Source of the DNA: Gallionellaceae bacterium
GTDB taxonomy: Bacteria > Pseudomonadota > Gammaproteobacteria > Burkholderiales > Gallionellaceae
NCBI GenBank assembly: GCA_030834965.1
Contig: JAUQWW010000036.1
Location: forward strand, 1 to 64,000
DNA length: 64,000 nt
Direction: 5' to 3'
Positions 54,358 to 63,570 of this stretch are shown here, piece by piece; position 1 is the first letter of the stretch, and each line of letters opens with the position of its first letter. The translations under genes were made by a program, and so were the position numbers. Below the pieces are notes generated by a model. The model was not told where the DNA came from. It saw only the letters and a program-made list of their open reading frames with translations, and ran no database searches.

Positions 54358-57300
54358 TTATTGAACAGCAGTAACACCGTCCGCAGTAATTCTTAATTTC
54401 ATATCGCGCTTCCCGCGAACAATGCAATCGGCCAGACCGCTTCCTTGCGAACATTGAATCGAGGGGGCGAGTTCTGACCGATTTTGTTTTACGGTCAGCG
54501 CAACGAGAAAAGTATCGGTTTGTGTTGCTTCTGTGTGCCTGACCTCAATCCGCCACGCACCAGGTTCGATGACTTGTTTGTAGTTGCCCCGCGCCAGCAC
54601 CTTGTATATCTCGCCATTGTTGTCGTAATTCCTGCCATCGACCCAGAATTCCTTGCCTTGCCCTCCAACCGCCGTAATCAATGGTGAGCGGGGGATCAGG
54701 ACCTTCCCTTCGAGTACCCCTCCCGCATGTTTGAGATTGTCATCCGGCAACAGGCTGGCCAGAAATTCGTTGGGAGCTGTCAACAATGGCTGCTCCTGAA
54801 AATGGACGAGCCAGCGACTGGTGAATGAGGGATTGGCTTTGGTGATGGAATCGTAAACCAGAAACAGATCGTTGATCGGGTCGTAAACGACGGTGCGCAG
54901 ATAGCGGTTTACGCGCAGTGTGCGGCTGGACAGCGTGCCTTCGCCGGAAAACTGGTTGGTGTAAGCGGCAGTGATATCGGCAGTGACGGTGACGATGCCA
55001 TTCTGTTCCGAAAAATGAGTGATGTCGCCGGTGTGATAAATATCGCGCCTTGCACTCCACTCATTGACGTCCAGTGGATTGGAGTAGATTTCGATGTCGC
55101 CGCCGATGCGGCGCTGGCCGCCGTCATTGGCGATCTGGCGCGGCGCCCGGTTGAACTCGTTGTTGGATACGGCGGCCGCTTCGTCCGGATTGGTGATAGT
55201 CGCAACGTTATGCGCGATGGTCTGGTAGGTGTAGTTCAAATGATGATCTGAACCATAGCCCGCATACAGGCCGCTGTCTATCGCGAGCGCGCCGCCTTTG
55301 TAGATCGTGAAACTGCCTTGATCGAGGTGGCTGAAGGATGAGTAGTTGTCACCCGCCTTGAAGGTGATATAGGTAGCGTCCGGCCCCCAGCCGCTGCGCA
55401 TGACGACCAGCCCGGTGCCGTCAAAATATTTGGTGAGCGGGAGCTGGGCGGCGGCATCGGGGTCGTAGAGACTGTTGTCGGGCAACGGCCCCCATGGCCA
55501 ACTCGTGGGCGCCACAGTGTCGGGCTGCGCATCCAGGCTGTATGCTGGTGCATGGCGATATTCGAGCGCCAGCGCAAGGCGATCAGGAACGCCGCGATTG
55601 AACAAGCTGCTGTCACCGATGTGCATCTGAGCCCCATCCGGGCGCGTGCGATACACCAGAAAATCGAGAAAGCCGCGAATGCCGGGTTCGCTCTTGAAGT
55701 AATCTTCGCCGGTGGCGCTGCGCCACATGGCAGGCAGCTGGTAGATGGCCTGGCCGATGCCTTCGCCGACATGCTCGGCGCCTTCATGCCATCCGCCGTT
55801 TTTGCCCATGACCTGCCGCCACACAGGCAGCGCGCGGTTCTTCCATAGATCATTGGTGAACGCCATCACCGGCTCGCCGCGCGTATCGTCCGTGTAGAGC
55901 GCAATGCTGCATGCCATCAGCGCCTGGATGGGGCCGGTGTAAAGTGTGGCGTTATAGGGTGAGAACTGGCCGCTGCGAATGACTTCGATGAGGTAGTTGC
56001 AGGTATGCGACAGCTTGTCGCGCAATTGCCGGTGCTGCGCTTCGCTCCAACTCGCATAGAGCCAGTCGTAGGCGAGCGCAAACAGCTTGCCTTGCTCGTG
56101 CCCCCGCCAACTCGGTTGCATGGCGATCAATTGATTGAACATCGCATCCAGATTCTGGCTGCCCGGTTCAATATAAGCCATGAAGATGGCGGCATTGAGA
56201 TTGCCCCGGCCGCCTTGCGCCTGCTCGCGTTGTGTTTCGATAAACCTCGGGTTCTCTGATTTCAGGCGAACGATGTCCTGCGCCGAGGGTGCGGGAAGGC
56301 GTGGATGGGCAAGGCGGAAATTAGGCAACGAGGCCACAGGCAGAGCGTCCGGCGCCGGGTATTCATGTTTGATGCGCGCCATGACCACTGCTTCTGAGCC
56401 GGCTGTTCCCTGGATCAGCACCAGGCCCACCCCGCCCAAGAACAGGATGAGCAGGACAATTCCAAACAGCGCCCTGCGCGGCAGATGAACCACTGTGGGT
56501 GCACGCTCCGTAACTCTCGTGGACGCACGCACACATTGCGCCAGCCATTGGCACAGGTGCTGACCCAGTCCGGCCGCTCCCAGCGCAATCAGGACATTGG
56601 TGTAGTCGGGATGAGTGTTGGCAATGAACAGCTTGCCTGATTCGATCACGAAAACAGCCACGGCAGTCCCCAACAACAGCACGAACAGCGGCGGGCGCGA
56701 GAGCGGCGCCATGCCACTGGCATGCCAGAGCCAGAAGGCAATACCGATCGGCAAATAAATGGCGGCCTGCCCGATCAGGCTGGCCACGGCCTCGGTCTCG
56801 GTGGTGAAGTAATGATAATAAAAGGGCAGATACTGTTGCGCGTAAAGATTGCTGCGGAATATCTCCATGTCGCTCCAGTTGGCATTGGCCCAACCGTTGA
56901 GCAGCGCGGCAACCACTAGATAGGGGATGGCTACCAGCACCAGCGCCGGGCGCAGCCAGCGCGCATGATACTGCGCCAGTTTTGGCGAGGGCAGATCGCG
57001 CATCCACAGCCCCAGTGCGATACCCGCAGCTTTGGATAAGGCAGCGGTAACGGTGCTGACACCGGATGCGATCAGGAATTGTGCGGCTTCCACCCCTGCG
57101 CCTATCCCGGCCGCAACCAGAAAACCATGTACCGGGTGCAGCCGCCCCTGATGCAGCAGGCGGGCCAGCAGCAGCCCCACCGGCAGCGCCGCGACTGCCT
57201 CCGCCAGCCATTGGCTGCCACAGCGGATCACTGAGCCGCAACGATCCACCCCCCAGCCATAGCTGCCGTTGAGCAGCTTCCACTGCAAATCCGCTTTCGA

Positions 57301-57846
57301 AATCACAAAATCGTAGGGAAACAGCGCCAGCCCGAAATAGCCAAGCGCATAGAGCGTCAACCCTGCGGAGAGTGCCGCAGGGCCGGGGCGTATCATGGCC
57401 GAAGCAAGGGCGGCAAGCCGGGTATGGCTAGCAGACCACAGCACAAGTCCGAGCACCGTGCCTATGCTTTCCGCGATCAAATCATTGATTGAAACCGTTC
57501 TTGGTGCAAAAAAGATTTGCGTGAATTCCACCCCTGCAGCAAGCGCAAAGCCGAGCCCCGCTGCAATAATCAAAGCCAGGCTTTTGGGCAACCAGCGCAA
57601 CTTACTGAGCCACATGACGCCAAGATAAGCGAACGGGATGTAAAGCAGGATGTTGGCGATCCAGTCGGCGCGTGAGACAACACCGAGGTTCAGGTAAGGG
57701 ATGTGACGGAAGCTGTCGATGGCTTCAGCCAAGGTGTGGGGCCGCCATTCAAACGGCATGAGGCTGCCGTAAATGATCAATGACGCCCAGGCAAACCAGA
57801 GCAGAAAATAGCGGGTCGGTTTATGCGGCATTATTTTGAGCGACAT
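54358..57846 (-). CDS. Triple VanZ-like membrane region fused to a heparinase II/III-like domain
   Basis: The 1162-residue protein has an N-terminal half with three VanZ-like modules. The first (10-140) shows RADWIANILLYIPFAYLG and GVEFTQIFFAPRTVSINDL. The second (about 165-285) shows GVEAAQFL at 251-258. The third (about 345-435) shows VIESGKLFIANTHPDYTNV at 400-418. A last helix near 460-480 leads to a periplasmic region: an alpha/alpha-toroid (about 520-830, with GGWHEGAEHVGEG) and a beta-sandwich (FKAGDNYSSFSHLDQGSFTI, YQTIAHNVATI) as in heparinase II/III lyases and alginate lyases. It probably cleaves uronic-acid-containing glycan while anchored in the inner membrane. The start at 57846 lacks a good ribosome binding site. 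Confidence 0.85.
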   Translation of the reverse strand: MSLKIMPHKPTRYFLLWFAWASLIIYGSLMPFEWRPHTLAEAIDSFRHIPYLNLGVVSRADWIANILLYIPFAYLGVMWLSKLRWLPKSLALIIAAGLGFALAAGVEFTQIFFAPRTVSINDLIAESIGTVLGLVLWSASHTRLAALASAMIRPGPAALSAGLTLYALGYFGLALFPYDFVISKADLQWKLLNGSYGWGVDRCGSVIRCGSQWLAEAVAALPVGLLLARLLHQGRLHPVHGFLVAAGIGAGVEAAQFLIASGVSTVTAALSKAAGIALGLWMRDLPSPKLAQYHARWLRPALVLVAIPYLVVAALLNGWANANWSDMEIFRSNLYAQQYLPFYYHYFTTETEAVASLIGQAAIYLPIGIAFWLWHASGMAPLSRPPLFVLLLGTAVAVFVIESGKLFIANTHPDYTNVLIALGAAGLGQHLCQWLAQCVRASTRVTERAPTVVHLPRRALFGIVLLILFLGGVGLVLIQGTAGSEAVVMARIKHEYPAPDALPVASLPNFRLAHPRLPAPSAQDIVRLKSENPRFIETQREQAQGGRGNLNAAIFMAYIEPGSQNLDAMFNQLIAMQPSWRGHEQGKLFALAYDWLYASWSEAQHRQLRDKLSHTCNYLIEVIRSGQFSPYNATLYTGPIQALMACSIALYTDDTRGEPVMAFTNDLWKNRALPVWRQVMGKNGGWHEGAEHVGEGIGQAIYQLPAMWRSATGEDYFKSEPGIRGFLDFLVYRTRPDGAQMHIGDSSLFNRGVPDRLALALEYRHAPAYSLDAQPDTVAPTSWPWGPLPDNSLYDPDAAAQLPLTKYFDGTGLVVMRSGWGPDATYITFKAGDNYSSFSHLDQGSFTIYKGGALAIDSGLYAGYGSDHHLNYTYQTIAHNVATITNPDEAAAVSNNEFNRAPRQIANDGGQRRIGGDIEIYSNPLDVNEWSARRDIYHTGDITHFSEQNGIVTVTADITAAYTNQFSGEGTLSSRTLRVNRYLRTVVYDPINDLFLVYDSITKANPSFTSRWLVHFQEQPLLTAPNEFLASLLPDDNLKHAGGVLEGKVLIPRSPLITAVGGQGKEFWVDGRNYDNNGEIYKVLARGNYKQVIEPGAWRIEVRHTEATQTDTFLVALTVKQNRSELAPSIQCSQGSGLADCIVRGKRDMKLRITADGVTAVQ

Positions 57847-57893
57847 TCAGCACGCTGAAAAATCATTGAGCAATGGATATTGTCGCATCCCTG

Positions 57894-57918
57894 CTGTTAT
57901 CGTTGGTAACAATAACAG
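57894..57918. terminator. Hairpin downstream of amt
   Basis: CTGTTAT and ATAACAG form a 7-bp stem with an 11-nt loop, 20 bp after the amt stop codon (minus strand). No T-run follows, so it is only a possible terminator. Confidence 0.35.
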
Positions 57919-57938
57919 GCGGGTTCACACATCCAGAA

Positions 57939-59150
57939 CTACCAGCCCGACTCCCGCTCCGGCGTGGCGCTGATTTTGTGGATGCTCAAGTCTGCGCCAT
58001 TGAATTCTTCTTCCGCATCGAGGCGGATGCCCACCGTCTTCTTCATGATGCCGTACACCACGTAGCCGCCGCCAAACGCGATGGCGATGCCCAGCAGCGT
58101 GCCGGTCAACTGCGCCATGAAGCTGACCGCGCCCAGTCCTCCCAGCGCCTTTGCGCCGAAGATGCCCGCCGCAATGCCGCCCCATGCGCCGCATAGGCCG
58201 TGCAACGGCCACACGCCAAGCACGTCGTCGATCTTCCAGCGGTTCTGCGTGAGAGTAAACATCCACACGAACAGGCCGCCGGCAATGCCGCCGGTCAGCA
58301 AGGCGCCAAGCGGATGCATGACATCCGATCCGGCGCATATCGCCACCAGACCGGCAAGCGGCCCGTTATGCACGAAGCCCGGGTCGTTCCGGCCTACCCA
58401 CAATGCGACCAGCGTGCCGCCCGCCATCGCCATCAGCGAATTGACCGCCACCAGTCCGCTGAGCTTGCCGATCTCCTGTGCGGACATGACATTGAAGCCG
58501 AACCAGCCCACGGTGAGTATCCATGCGCCCAGCGCGAGAAAAGGAATGCTGGAGGGCGGATGCGCGGATATCTGCCCCTGCTTGTTGTAGCGGCCGCGCC
58601 GTGCGCCGAGCAGCAGCACTGCTGCCAGCGCGATCCAGCCGCCCATCGCATGCACCACCACGGAACCGGCGAAGTCGTGGAACTCGGCGCCGAACGTGGC
58701 GCTCATCCAGTCTTGAATGCCGAAGCGATGGTTCCATGCGATGCCTTCGAAGAACGGGTAGATGAAACCGACCAGCACAAAAGTGGCGGCCAGCATGGGA
58801 TTGAATCGCGCGCGTTCGGCCACGCCGCCGGAAACGATGGCGGGAATGGCGGCAGCAAAGGTAAGCAGGAAGAAGAACTTGACCAGTTCGTAACCGTTTT
58901 TCTGCGCCAGGTGTTCTGCGCCGCTAAAAAAGTTTACGCCGTAGGCGATGCCATAACCGATGAAGAAATACGCCAGCGTAGAGATGGCAAAGTCGGTGAG
59001 GATTTTCACCAGCGCGTTCACCTGGTTCTTCTTGCGCACCGTTCCCAGCTCCAGAAACGCGAACCCCGCGTGCATCGCCAGCACCATGATGGCGCCGAGC
59101 AAAATGAACAGTGCGTCGCTGCCCGTTTTCAGGTTGCCCAAGTTTTCCAT
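57939..59150 (-). CDS. amt: Ammonium transporter
   Basis: Start at ATG 59150 (403 aa): the sigma-54 promoter at 59186-59201 lies inside the longer frame, so a start at 59237 would be upstream of the mRNA. AAGGGG and AGGG precede the ATG. Eleven membrane helices; twin-His motifs in VVVHAMGGW and WPLHGLCGAWGG, AERARFNP and the pore Phe region match Amt/MEP proteins. It moves ammonium into the cell, and the C-terminal tail would be blocked by GlnK, whose gene is not next to it. The promoter shows nitrogen control by NtrC. Confidence 0.95.
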   Translation of the reverse strand: MENLGNLKTGSDALFILLGAIMVLAMHAGFAFLELGTVRKKNQVNALVKILTDFAISTLAYFFIGYGIAYGVNFFSGAEHLAQKNGYELVKFFFLLTFAAAIPAIVSGGVAERARFNPMLAATFVLVGFIYPFFEGIAWNHRFGIQDWMSATFGAEFHDFAGSVVVHAMGGWIALAAVLLLGARRGRYNKQGQISAHPPSSIPFLALGAWILTVGWFGFNVMSAQEIGKLSGLVAVNSLMAMAGGTLVALWVGRNDPGFVHNGPLAGLVAICAGSDVMHPLGALLTGGIAGGLFVWMFTLTQNRWKIDDVLGVWPLHGLCGAWGGIAAGIFGAKALGGLGAVSFMAQLTGTLLGIAIAFGGGYVVYGIMKKTVGIRLDAEEEFNGADLSIHKISATPERESGW

Positions 59151-59185
59151 GCCCTGCCCCTTCGAAGTGCGAATAAGAAACTGCA

Positions 59186-59201
59186 TGCAAATCCCGTTCC
59201 A
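59186..59201 (-). promoter_or_regulatory. Sigma-54 promoter of amt
   Basis: On the minus strand TGGAACGGGATTTGCA matches TGGCACG-N4-TTGCA at all consensus positions except one. Transcription should start near 59174-59175, giving a 24-nt leader that contains the ribosome binding site for the ATG at 59150. Confidence 0.85.
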
Positions 59202-59264
59202 ATAGATGGACGCATTGATTTGTATGCATTTTCCCAAACACCCCCGCTATCTCTTGGTCAGGTG

Positions 59265-59281
59265 TTCACCAACTTGGTGCG
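59265..59281. promoter_or_regulatory. NtrC-binding site (enhancer) of amt
   Basis: On the minus strand CGCACCAAGTTGGTGAA matches the NtrC consensus TGCACCA-N3-TGGTGCA with one mismatch in each half-site. Its centre is about 98 bp upstream of the predicted start, the usual enhancer distance. Confidence 0.75.
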
Positions 59282-59337
59282 CCGGCGTGGCGCATCGCGC
59301 CCCATATCGGCGCAGCCGAGCGGAGCAAGCGCAGTGG

Positions 59338-59883
59338 CTACACCGGCCAGCCGTCGAGCACTTTCTCCAGCCAGAACAGGCCGACGATAGTCTTACTGTC
59401 GGAGATCTTTCCCTCCTTCACCCACGTTATCGCTTCGCTGAGGGGTAGCTCAAACACCTCGAGAAATTCTCCATCGTCTAGCTGGCTGCCCTGATGGCTC
59501 AGGCCGCGCGCCAGGAAGTATTCAATGCGCTCATCGGAATAACCGATACATGGCCAAGTGGTGGTGAGGTGTGTCCATTCGCGCGCGACGTAACCGGTTT
59601 CTTCCAGCAATTCACGCTGCGCCGTGATGAGGATGTCTTCGTTGTGATCTATCTTGCCTGCCGGAATTTCCATGAATTCCTGCTGCGGTGCATAGCGATA
59701 CTGGCGCTCCATCACCAGGCTGCCGTTATCCAGCAGCGCAAGCACGGCGACCGCGCCGGGATGGACGATGTATTCGCGTGTATGCACCTGACCGTCCGGC
59801 AGCCGCGCATGATCCTTGCGCACCTGCATAAAGCTGCCGTCATAAACAACAGCCGAATCGAGGCGGGTTTCCTTCAAATCCAT
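59338..59883 (-). CDS. nudF: Nudix hydrolase, ADP-ribose pyrophosphatase type
   Basis: The 181-residue protein has a complete Nudix box starting at GKIDHNED: G-x5-E-x7-REL-LEE-TG is satisfied. The preceding RQYRYAPQQEFMEIPAG is typical of ADP-sugar pyrophosphatases. It hydrolyses ADP-ribose and related nucleotide sugars to AMP and sugar phosphate. AAGGAG lies upstream of the ATG. It is downstream of the DUF255 gene by 52 bp and probably in the same transcript. Confidence 0.9.
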   Translation of the reverse strand: MDLKETRLDSAVVYDGSFMQVRKDHARLPDGQVHTREYIVHPGAVAVLALLDNGSLVMERQYRYAPQQEFMEIPAGKIDHNEDILITAQRELLEETGYVAREWTHLTTTWPCIGYSDERIEYFLARGLSHQGSQLDDGEFLEVFELPLSEAITWVKEGKISDSKTIVGLFWLEKVLDGWPV

Positions 59884-59935
59884 TGTTGCTCCTTCATCTT
59901 CGTAACAAATGTGACGCGTACCGAGGAACGCCCCA

Positions 59936-61981
59936 TCAGCGCATCTCCCCGGATTGGCAAACGTCGATCAATTCTTGGCAATTGTTGATGGCCGGCAAAC
60001 ATTTTACGCCCTGGCATACCCATGCGCTGACGCCTTGCGTGCCAGGCTTCGCCAGCGTCTCAGGCAAGCTGGCGAATTCGCCTTCCAATGCCAGGACCAG
60101 CGTGCTGGGCCAATAGTGCTGCGACAGTTGCTGACGCCACGCTGCGCTCGTCCCCGGCGCCCCTCGCAGAATAACGATTCGTGGCGGCGTGAGATATTCC
60201 TGCAGCACCATCAGCAGGCTCATGAAGCCAGTCGGTTGCTGCGCCAGCGCCGGGTAATACAGTGCCAGCGTGCGCCCGGCGGATTCGAGGTAGCGCGTCT
60301 CCCCCAACAGGTGGCCGAGGCGTTGCAAGGCAAACGCGGCGACGCCATTGCCGGACGGCATCGCATTGTCATGGCCGGGCTTGGGGCGGTGGATGAGCTT
60401 TTCGTGATCGTGGCTGGTGAAGAAAAACCCGCCCTGCTGCTGATCCTCGAACTGTTCCAGCAACACATCGGCGAGCGCGCGGGCAAACTCCAGATCGGCC
60501 GGACGAAACTGCGCTTGCAGCAATTCCAGCAAGGCGTCCAGCATGAATGCATAGTCATCCAGATAGGCATTCAGATGCGCCCTGCCGTCCTTGCAGGTCG
60601 CAAGCAGGCGGCCGTTTTGCCACAGCTCGGCACGGATGAAATCCGCTGCGCGCTGCGCCGAGGCTACCCACTCCGGCTCGTCCAGCATCCTGCCGGCGCG
60701 CGCCAAGCCTCTGATCATCAGCGCGTTCCAGCTGACCAGGATTTTTTCGTCGCGACCCGGCCGCACCCGGCTCGCACGCGCGGCGAACAATTTCTGTTGT
60801 GCGCTGGCAAGTTGTTGCGCGACTTGCTCCAGCGGAAGATGACGTGCGCCTGCGATAGCTTCGGGAGTTTGGGCGACGACCAGATTCCACTGCCTGTTTT
60901 CAAAGTTGGGCGGCTGGTCCAGGCCGTAGCGTGCGGCTGCAACGGCATATTCCTCGGGGCTCAGCAGGCTTGCGGCCTGTTCCCGCGTCCACACGTAATA
61001 CTTGCCCTCTTCGTGTTCGGAATCCGCATCCAGGCTGGAATAAAAACCGCCTTGCGGCGACTGCATCTCGCGCATGGCCCAGCCTGCGATGCCTTGCACC
61101 ACACGCCTTAACGCTGCCTCGCCCGTCAGCACACAGGCATCGGCGTACAGCGCCAGCAGCAGCCCGTTGTCGTACAGCATTTTTTCGAAATGCGGAATGG
61201 CCCAGCGATCATCCACGCTGTAACGGCAAAAACCGCCGCCCAATTGATCGTGGATGCCGCCGTCCGCCATTTTGCGCAGCGTGTGCAGCGCCATACGGCG
61301 TGCATCGGAATCGTTTGCATGCGTTGCCTGGCGCAGCAGGAATTCCAGTTCTGTCGGGCGCGGAAATTTTGGTGCGCCGCCAAAGCCGCCGTATACGGGA
61401 TCGAACGATTGCCGCAATTCGCTGCATGCATCATCCAGCGGTATTTTGTTGAAGTCGGCCTGATCCTTCGCACGCGGCAAGGTGGTGTCAAAGGTGCGCA
61501 ACAGCGATGCATTCTGTTTGGCAATATCATCCTGGTGCGTACGGTAAACCCCGGCCACGTGCTCCAGCAGTTGCACGAAACCGGGCAAGTTATAGCGCGC
61601 CTGCTTGGGGAAATACGTGCCTCCGAAAAACGGCACCTGATCCGGCGTCAGAAACAGCGTGAGCGGCCAGCCGCCGCTGCGCTGCGTCAGCATGTTATGA
61701 GCAGCCTGATAAATGTGGTCGAGGTCCGGGCGCTCTTCGCGGTCCACCTTGATATTGATGAAGTGCTGGTTCATCACCGCAGCGACACTGGCATCCTCGA
61801 ACGATTCGTGCGCCATGACATGGCACCAGTGGCAGGCGGAATAGCCTATGGAAAGCAGGATCGGCTTGCCCTGCTCGCGTGCGCGCCGCAGCGCCTCCTC
61901 ACCCCACGGAAACCAGTCCACGAGGTTGTCGGCATGCTGCTGCAAATAAGGGCTGGTTTCCTGAGCGAGGCGATTGGGCAT
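59936..61981 (-). CDS. YyaL/DUF255 thioredoxin-fold protein with glycosidase-like toroid
   Basis: Start ATG 61981 (681 aa) has AGAGG 11 nt upstream; a GTG four codons earlier is possible. The N-terminal thioredoxin-like domain (Thioredox_DsbH, about 1-165) holds the CHWC motif in [18 protein letters not shown]; the remainder (about 180-680) is an alpha/alpha-barrel of the six-hairpin glycosidase type ([45 protein letters not shown]). Related to spermatogenesis-associated protein 20. The function is not established for bacteria; the protein is cytoplasmic. Confidence 0.9.
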   Translation of the reverse strand: MPNRLAQETSPYLQQHADNLVDWFPWGEEALRRAREQGKPILLSIGYSACHWCHVMAHESFEDASVAAVMNQHFINIKVDREERPDLDHIYQAAHNMLTQRSGGWPLTLFLTPDQVPFFGGTYFPKQARYNLPGFVQLLEHVAGVYRTHQDDIAKQNASLLRTFDTTLPRAKDQADFNKIPLDDACSELRQSFDPVYGGFGGAPKFPRPTELEFLLRQATHANDSDARRMALHTLRKMADGGIHDQLGGGFCRYSVDDRWAIPHFEKMLYDNGLLLALYADACVLTGEAALRRVVQGIAGWAMREMQSPQGGFYSSLDADSEHEEGKYYVWTREQAASLLSPEEYAVAAARYGLDQPPNFENRQWNLVVAQTPEAIAGARHLPLEQVAQQLASAQQKLFAARASRVRPGRDEKILVSWNALMIRGLARAGRMLDEPEWVASAQRAADFIRAELWQNGRLLATCKDGRAHLNAYLDDYAFMLDALLELLQAQFRPADLEFARALADVLLEQFEDQQQGGFFFTSHDHEKLIHRPKPGHDNAMPSGNGVAAFALQRLGHLLGETRYLESAGRTLALYYPALAQQPTGFMSLLMVLQEYLTPPRIVILRGAPGTSAAWRQQLSQHYWPSTLVLALEGEFASLPETLAKPGTQGVSAWVCQGVKCLPAINNCQELIDVCQSGEMR

Positions 61982-62040
61982 GGTGGTGGGCACCTCTGAT
62001 GTTGTTCGCGGCCGTGCATCGCGCCACTAGGCAGAACCAC

Positions 62041-62067
62041 AACGAAAACTCCCGCACGTGGCGGGAG
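62041..62067 (-). terminator. Intrinsic terminator of the nuo operon
   Basis: On the minus strand CTCCCGC and GCGGGAG form a perfect 7-bp stem with a 5-nt loop, followed directly by TTTTCGTT. It begins 28 bp after the nuoN stop codon. Confidence 0.85.
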
Positions 62068-62094
62068 CACTCACGATCAGTCAGCCTGTGAAGC

Positions 62095-63546
62095 TCAGTG
62101 CAGCAACAACGACTGCTGCACCGCCACGGCGCACACCGACATGAATGTGCCGGGCATGATGCCCAGAGCAAGCACCGCCAGCCCGTTCATGGAAATCAGC
62201 AGGCCGCTGTCAGGCTGGATAGAAATCGGAACATGGCTTTCGGGGGCATCGAAATACATCAGCTTGACGATGCGCAGGTAATAGAACGCGCCAATCAGCG
62301 AGAACAACACGGCGATAACGGCCAGCGGAATGTGCCCGGCATTCACCACCGCGCTGAGCACCGAGAACTTCGCATAGAAGCCTACCATGGGCGGCACCCC
62401 AGCCATGGAGAACATCAGCAGCAGCATGACGAACGCCAGCCACGGGCTGCGCTGGTTGAGTCCCTTGTAATCGTTGAGCGTGTCGGCCTCGAATCCTTCG
62501 CGCGACAGCAGCATGATCATGCCGAAACCGCCCAGGCTCATCAGTACATAGACTGCTGCATAGAACATGGCCGCGCCGTAGCCATCGATTCCGCCACTGA
62601 GCACGCCGAGCAGCAGGAAACCCATGTGCGAAATGGTCGAGTAGGCGAGCATGCGCTTGAGGTTGGTCTGTGCGATCGCGGTGATGTTGCCCACCGCGAT
62701 GGACAGCACGGCAAGGATCACCAGCATGCCGGACCAGTGCACCATCAAGGGCTGCAAGCCTTCCACCAGAATGCGCATGACAAAGGCAAAGGCTGCAAGC
62801 TTCGGTGCGGTTCCGATCAGCATGGTCATCGCAGTTGGCGCGCCGTGGTACACGTCGGGCACCCACATGTGAAACGGCACCGCCCCGAGTTTGAAGGCCA
62901 GGCCAGACACCACGAACACCAGCCCGAACACCAGCAGCGCCTTGTTCGGCACGCCATGCGTGATGGCATCGGACACAGCTGCGACTTCCAGGGTACCGGT
63001 AGCGCCATAGAACATGGACATGCCATAGAGCAACAGGCCGGAAGCCAGTGCGCCGAGGATGAAATATTTCATCGCGGCTTCGGTGGCGATGGCGGAATCG
63101 CGCTGCAGCGCAACCATCGCATACAGGCTGAGCGACAGCAGCTCCAGCCCCAGATACAGGGTGAGGAAATGGCTGGCGGAAATCATTACCATCATGCCCA
63201 GCAGTGCGAACAGCGTCAGCGCCATGAACTCGCCGGTGAACAGGCCGCGCACCATCAGGTAATTGCGCGAATAGACCAGCATCATGGACACGGACAGATA
63301 GCTCAGCATCTTGAGCACATCTGACATCAGGTCATCCACGAACATGTTGTGAAACAGATACACCACGCCATGCTGGTGCGTGGACACGGTAATCATCGAG
63401 CAGCCGAGCAGGGTCAGCTGCACCAGCGCGTAGGTGACCGTCTTGTTCGGGTTGGTCAGAAACAGATCCACTATCAGGATCGCACTGACCATCACCAGCA
63501 GAAATATTTCTGCATAAGCGGGAAACAGGGTGGACAAGAAACTCAT
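62095..63546 (-). CDS. nuoN: NADH-quinone oxidoreductase subunit N
   Basis: The 483-residue protein is an antiporter-like membrane subunit of complex I, with about fourteen helices, the conserved Glu in [14 protein letters not shown] and the Lys/His-rich proton path ([40 protein letters not shown]). It takes part in proton pumping by the membrane arm. Last gene of the nuo operon, directly after nuoM with a 24-bp gap. Confidence 0.97.
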   Translation of the reverse strand: MSFLSTLFPAYAEIFLLVMVSAILIVDLFLTNPNKTVTYALVQLTLLGCSMITVSTHQHGVVYLFHNMFVDDLMSDVLKMLSYLSVSMMLVYSRNYLMVRGLFTGEFMALTLFALLGMMVMISASHFLTLYLGLELLSLSLYAMVALQRDSAIATEAAMKYFILGALASGLLLYGMSMFYGATGTLEVAAVSDAITHGVPNKALLVFGLVFVVSGLAFKLGAVPFHMWVPDVYHGAPTAMTMLIGTAPKLAAFAFVMRILVEGLQPLMVHWSGMLVILAVLSIAVGNITAIAQTNLKRMLAYSTISHMGFLLLGVLSGGIDGYGAAMFYAAVYVLMSLGGFGMIMLLSREGFEADTLNDYKGLNQRSPWLAFVMLLLMFSMAGVPPMVGFYAKFSVLSAVVNAGHIPLAVIAVLFSLIGAFYYLRIVKLMYFDAPESHVPISIQPDSGLLISMNGLAVLALGIMPGTFMSVCAVAVQQSLLLH

Positions 63547-63570
63547 ATCTTCCTCAATAGAGACGGTTGC

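Noticed and set aside
59954-63324. Long plus-strand ORFs opposite the DUF255 and nuoN genes (59954-61111, 62098-63324)
   Set aside because: Mirror translations of conserved genes, very rich in His and Gln with no domain signal.
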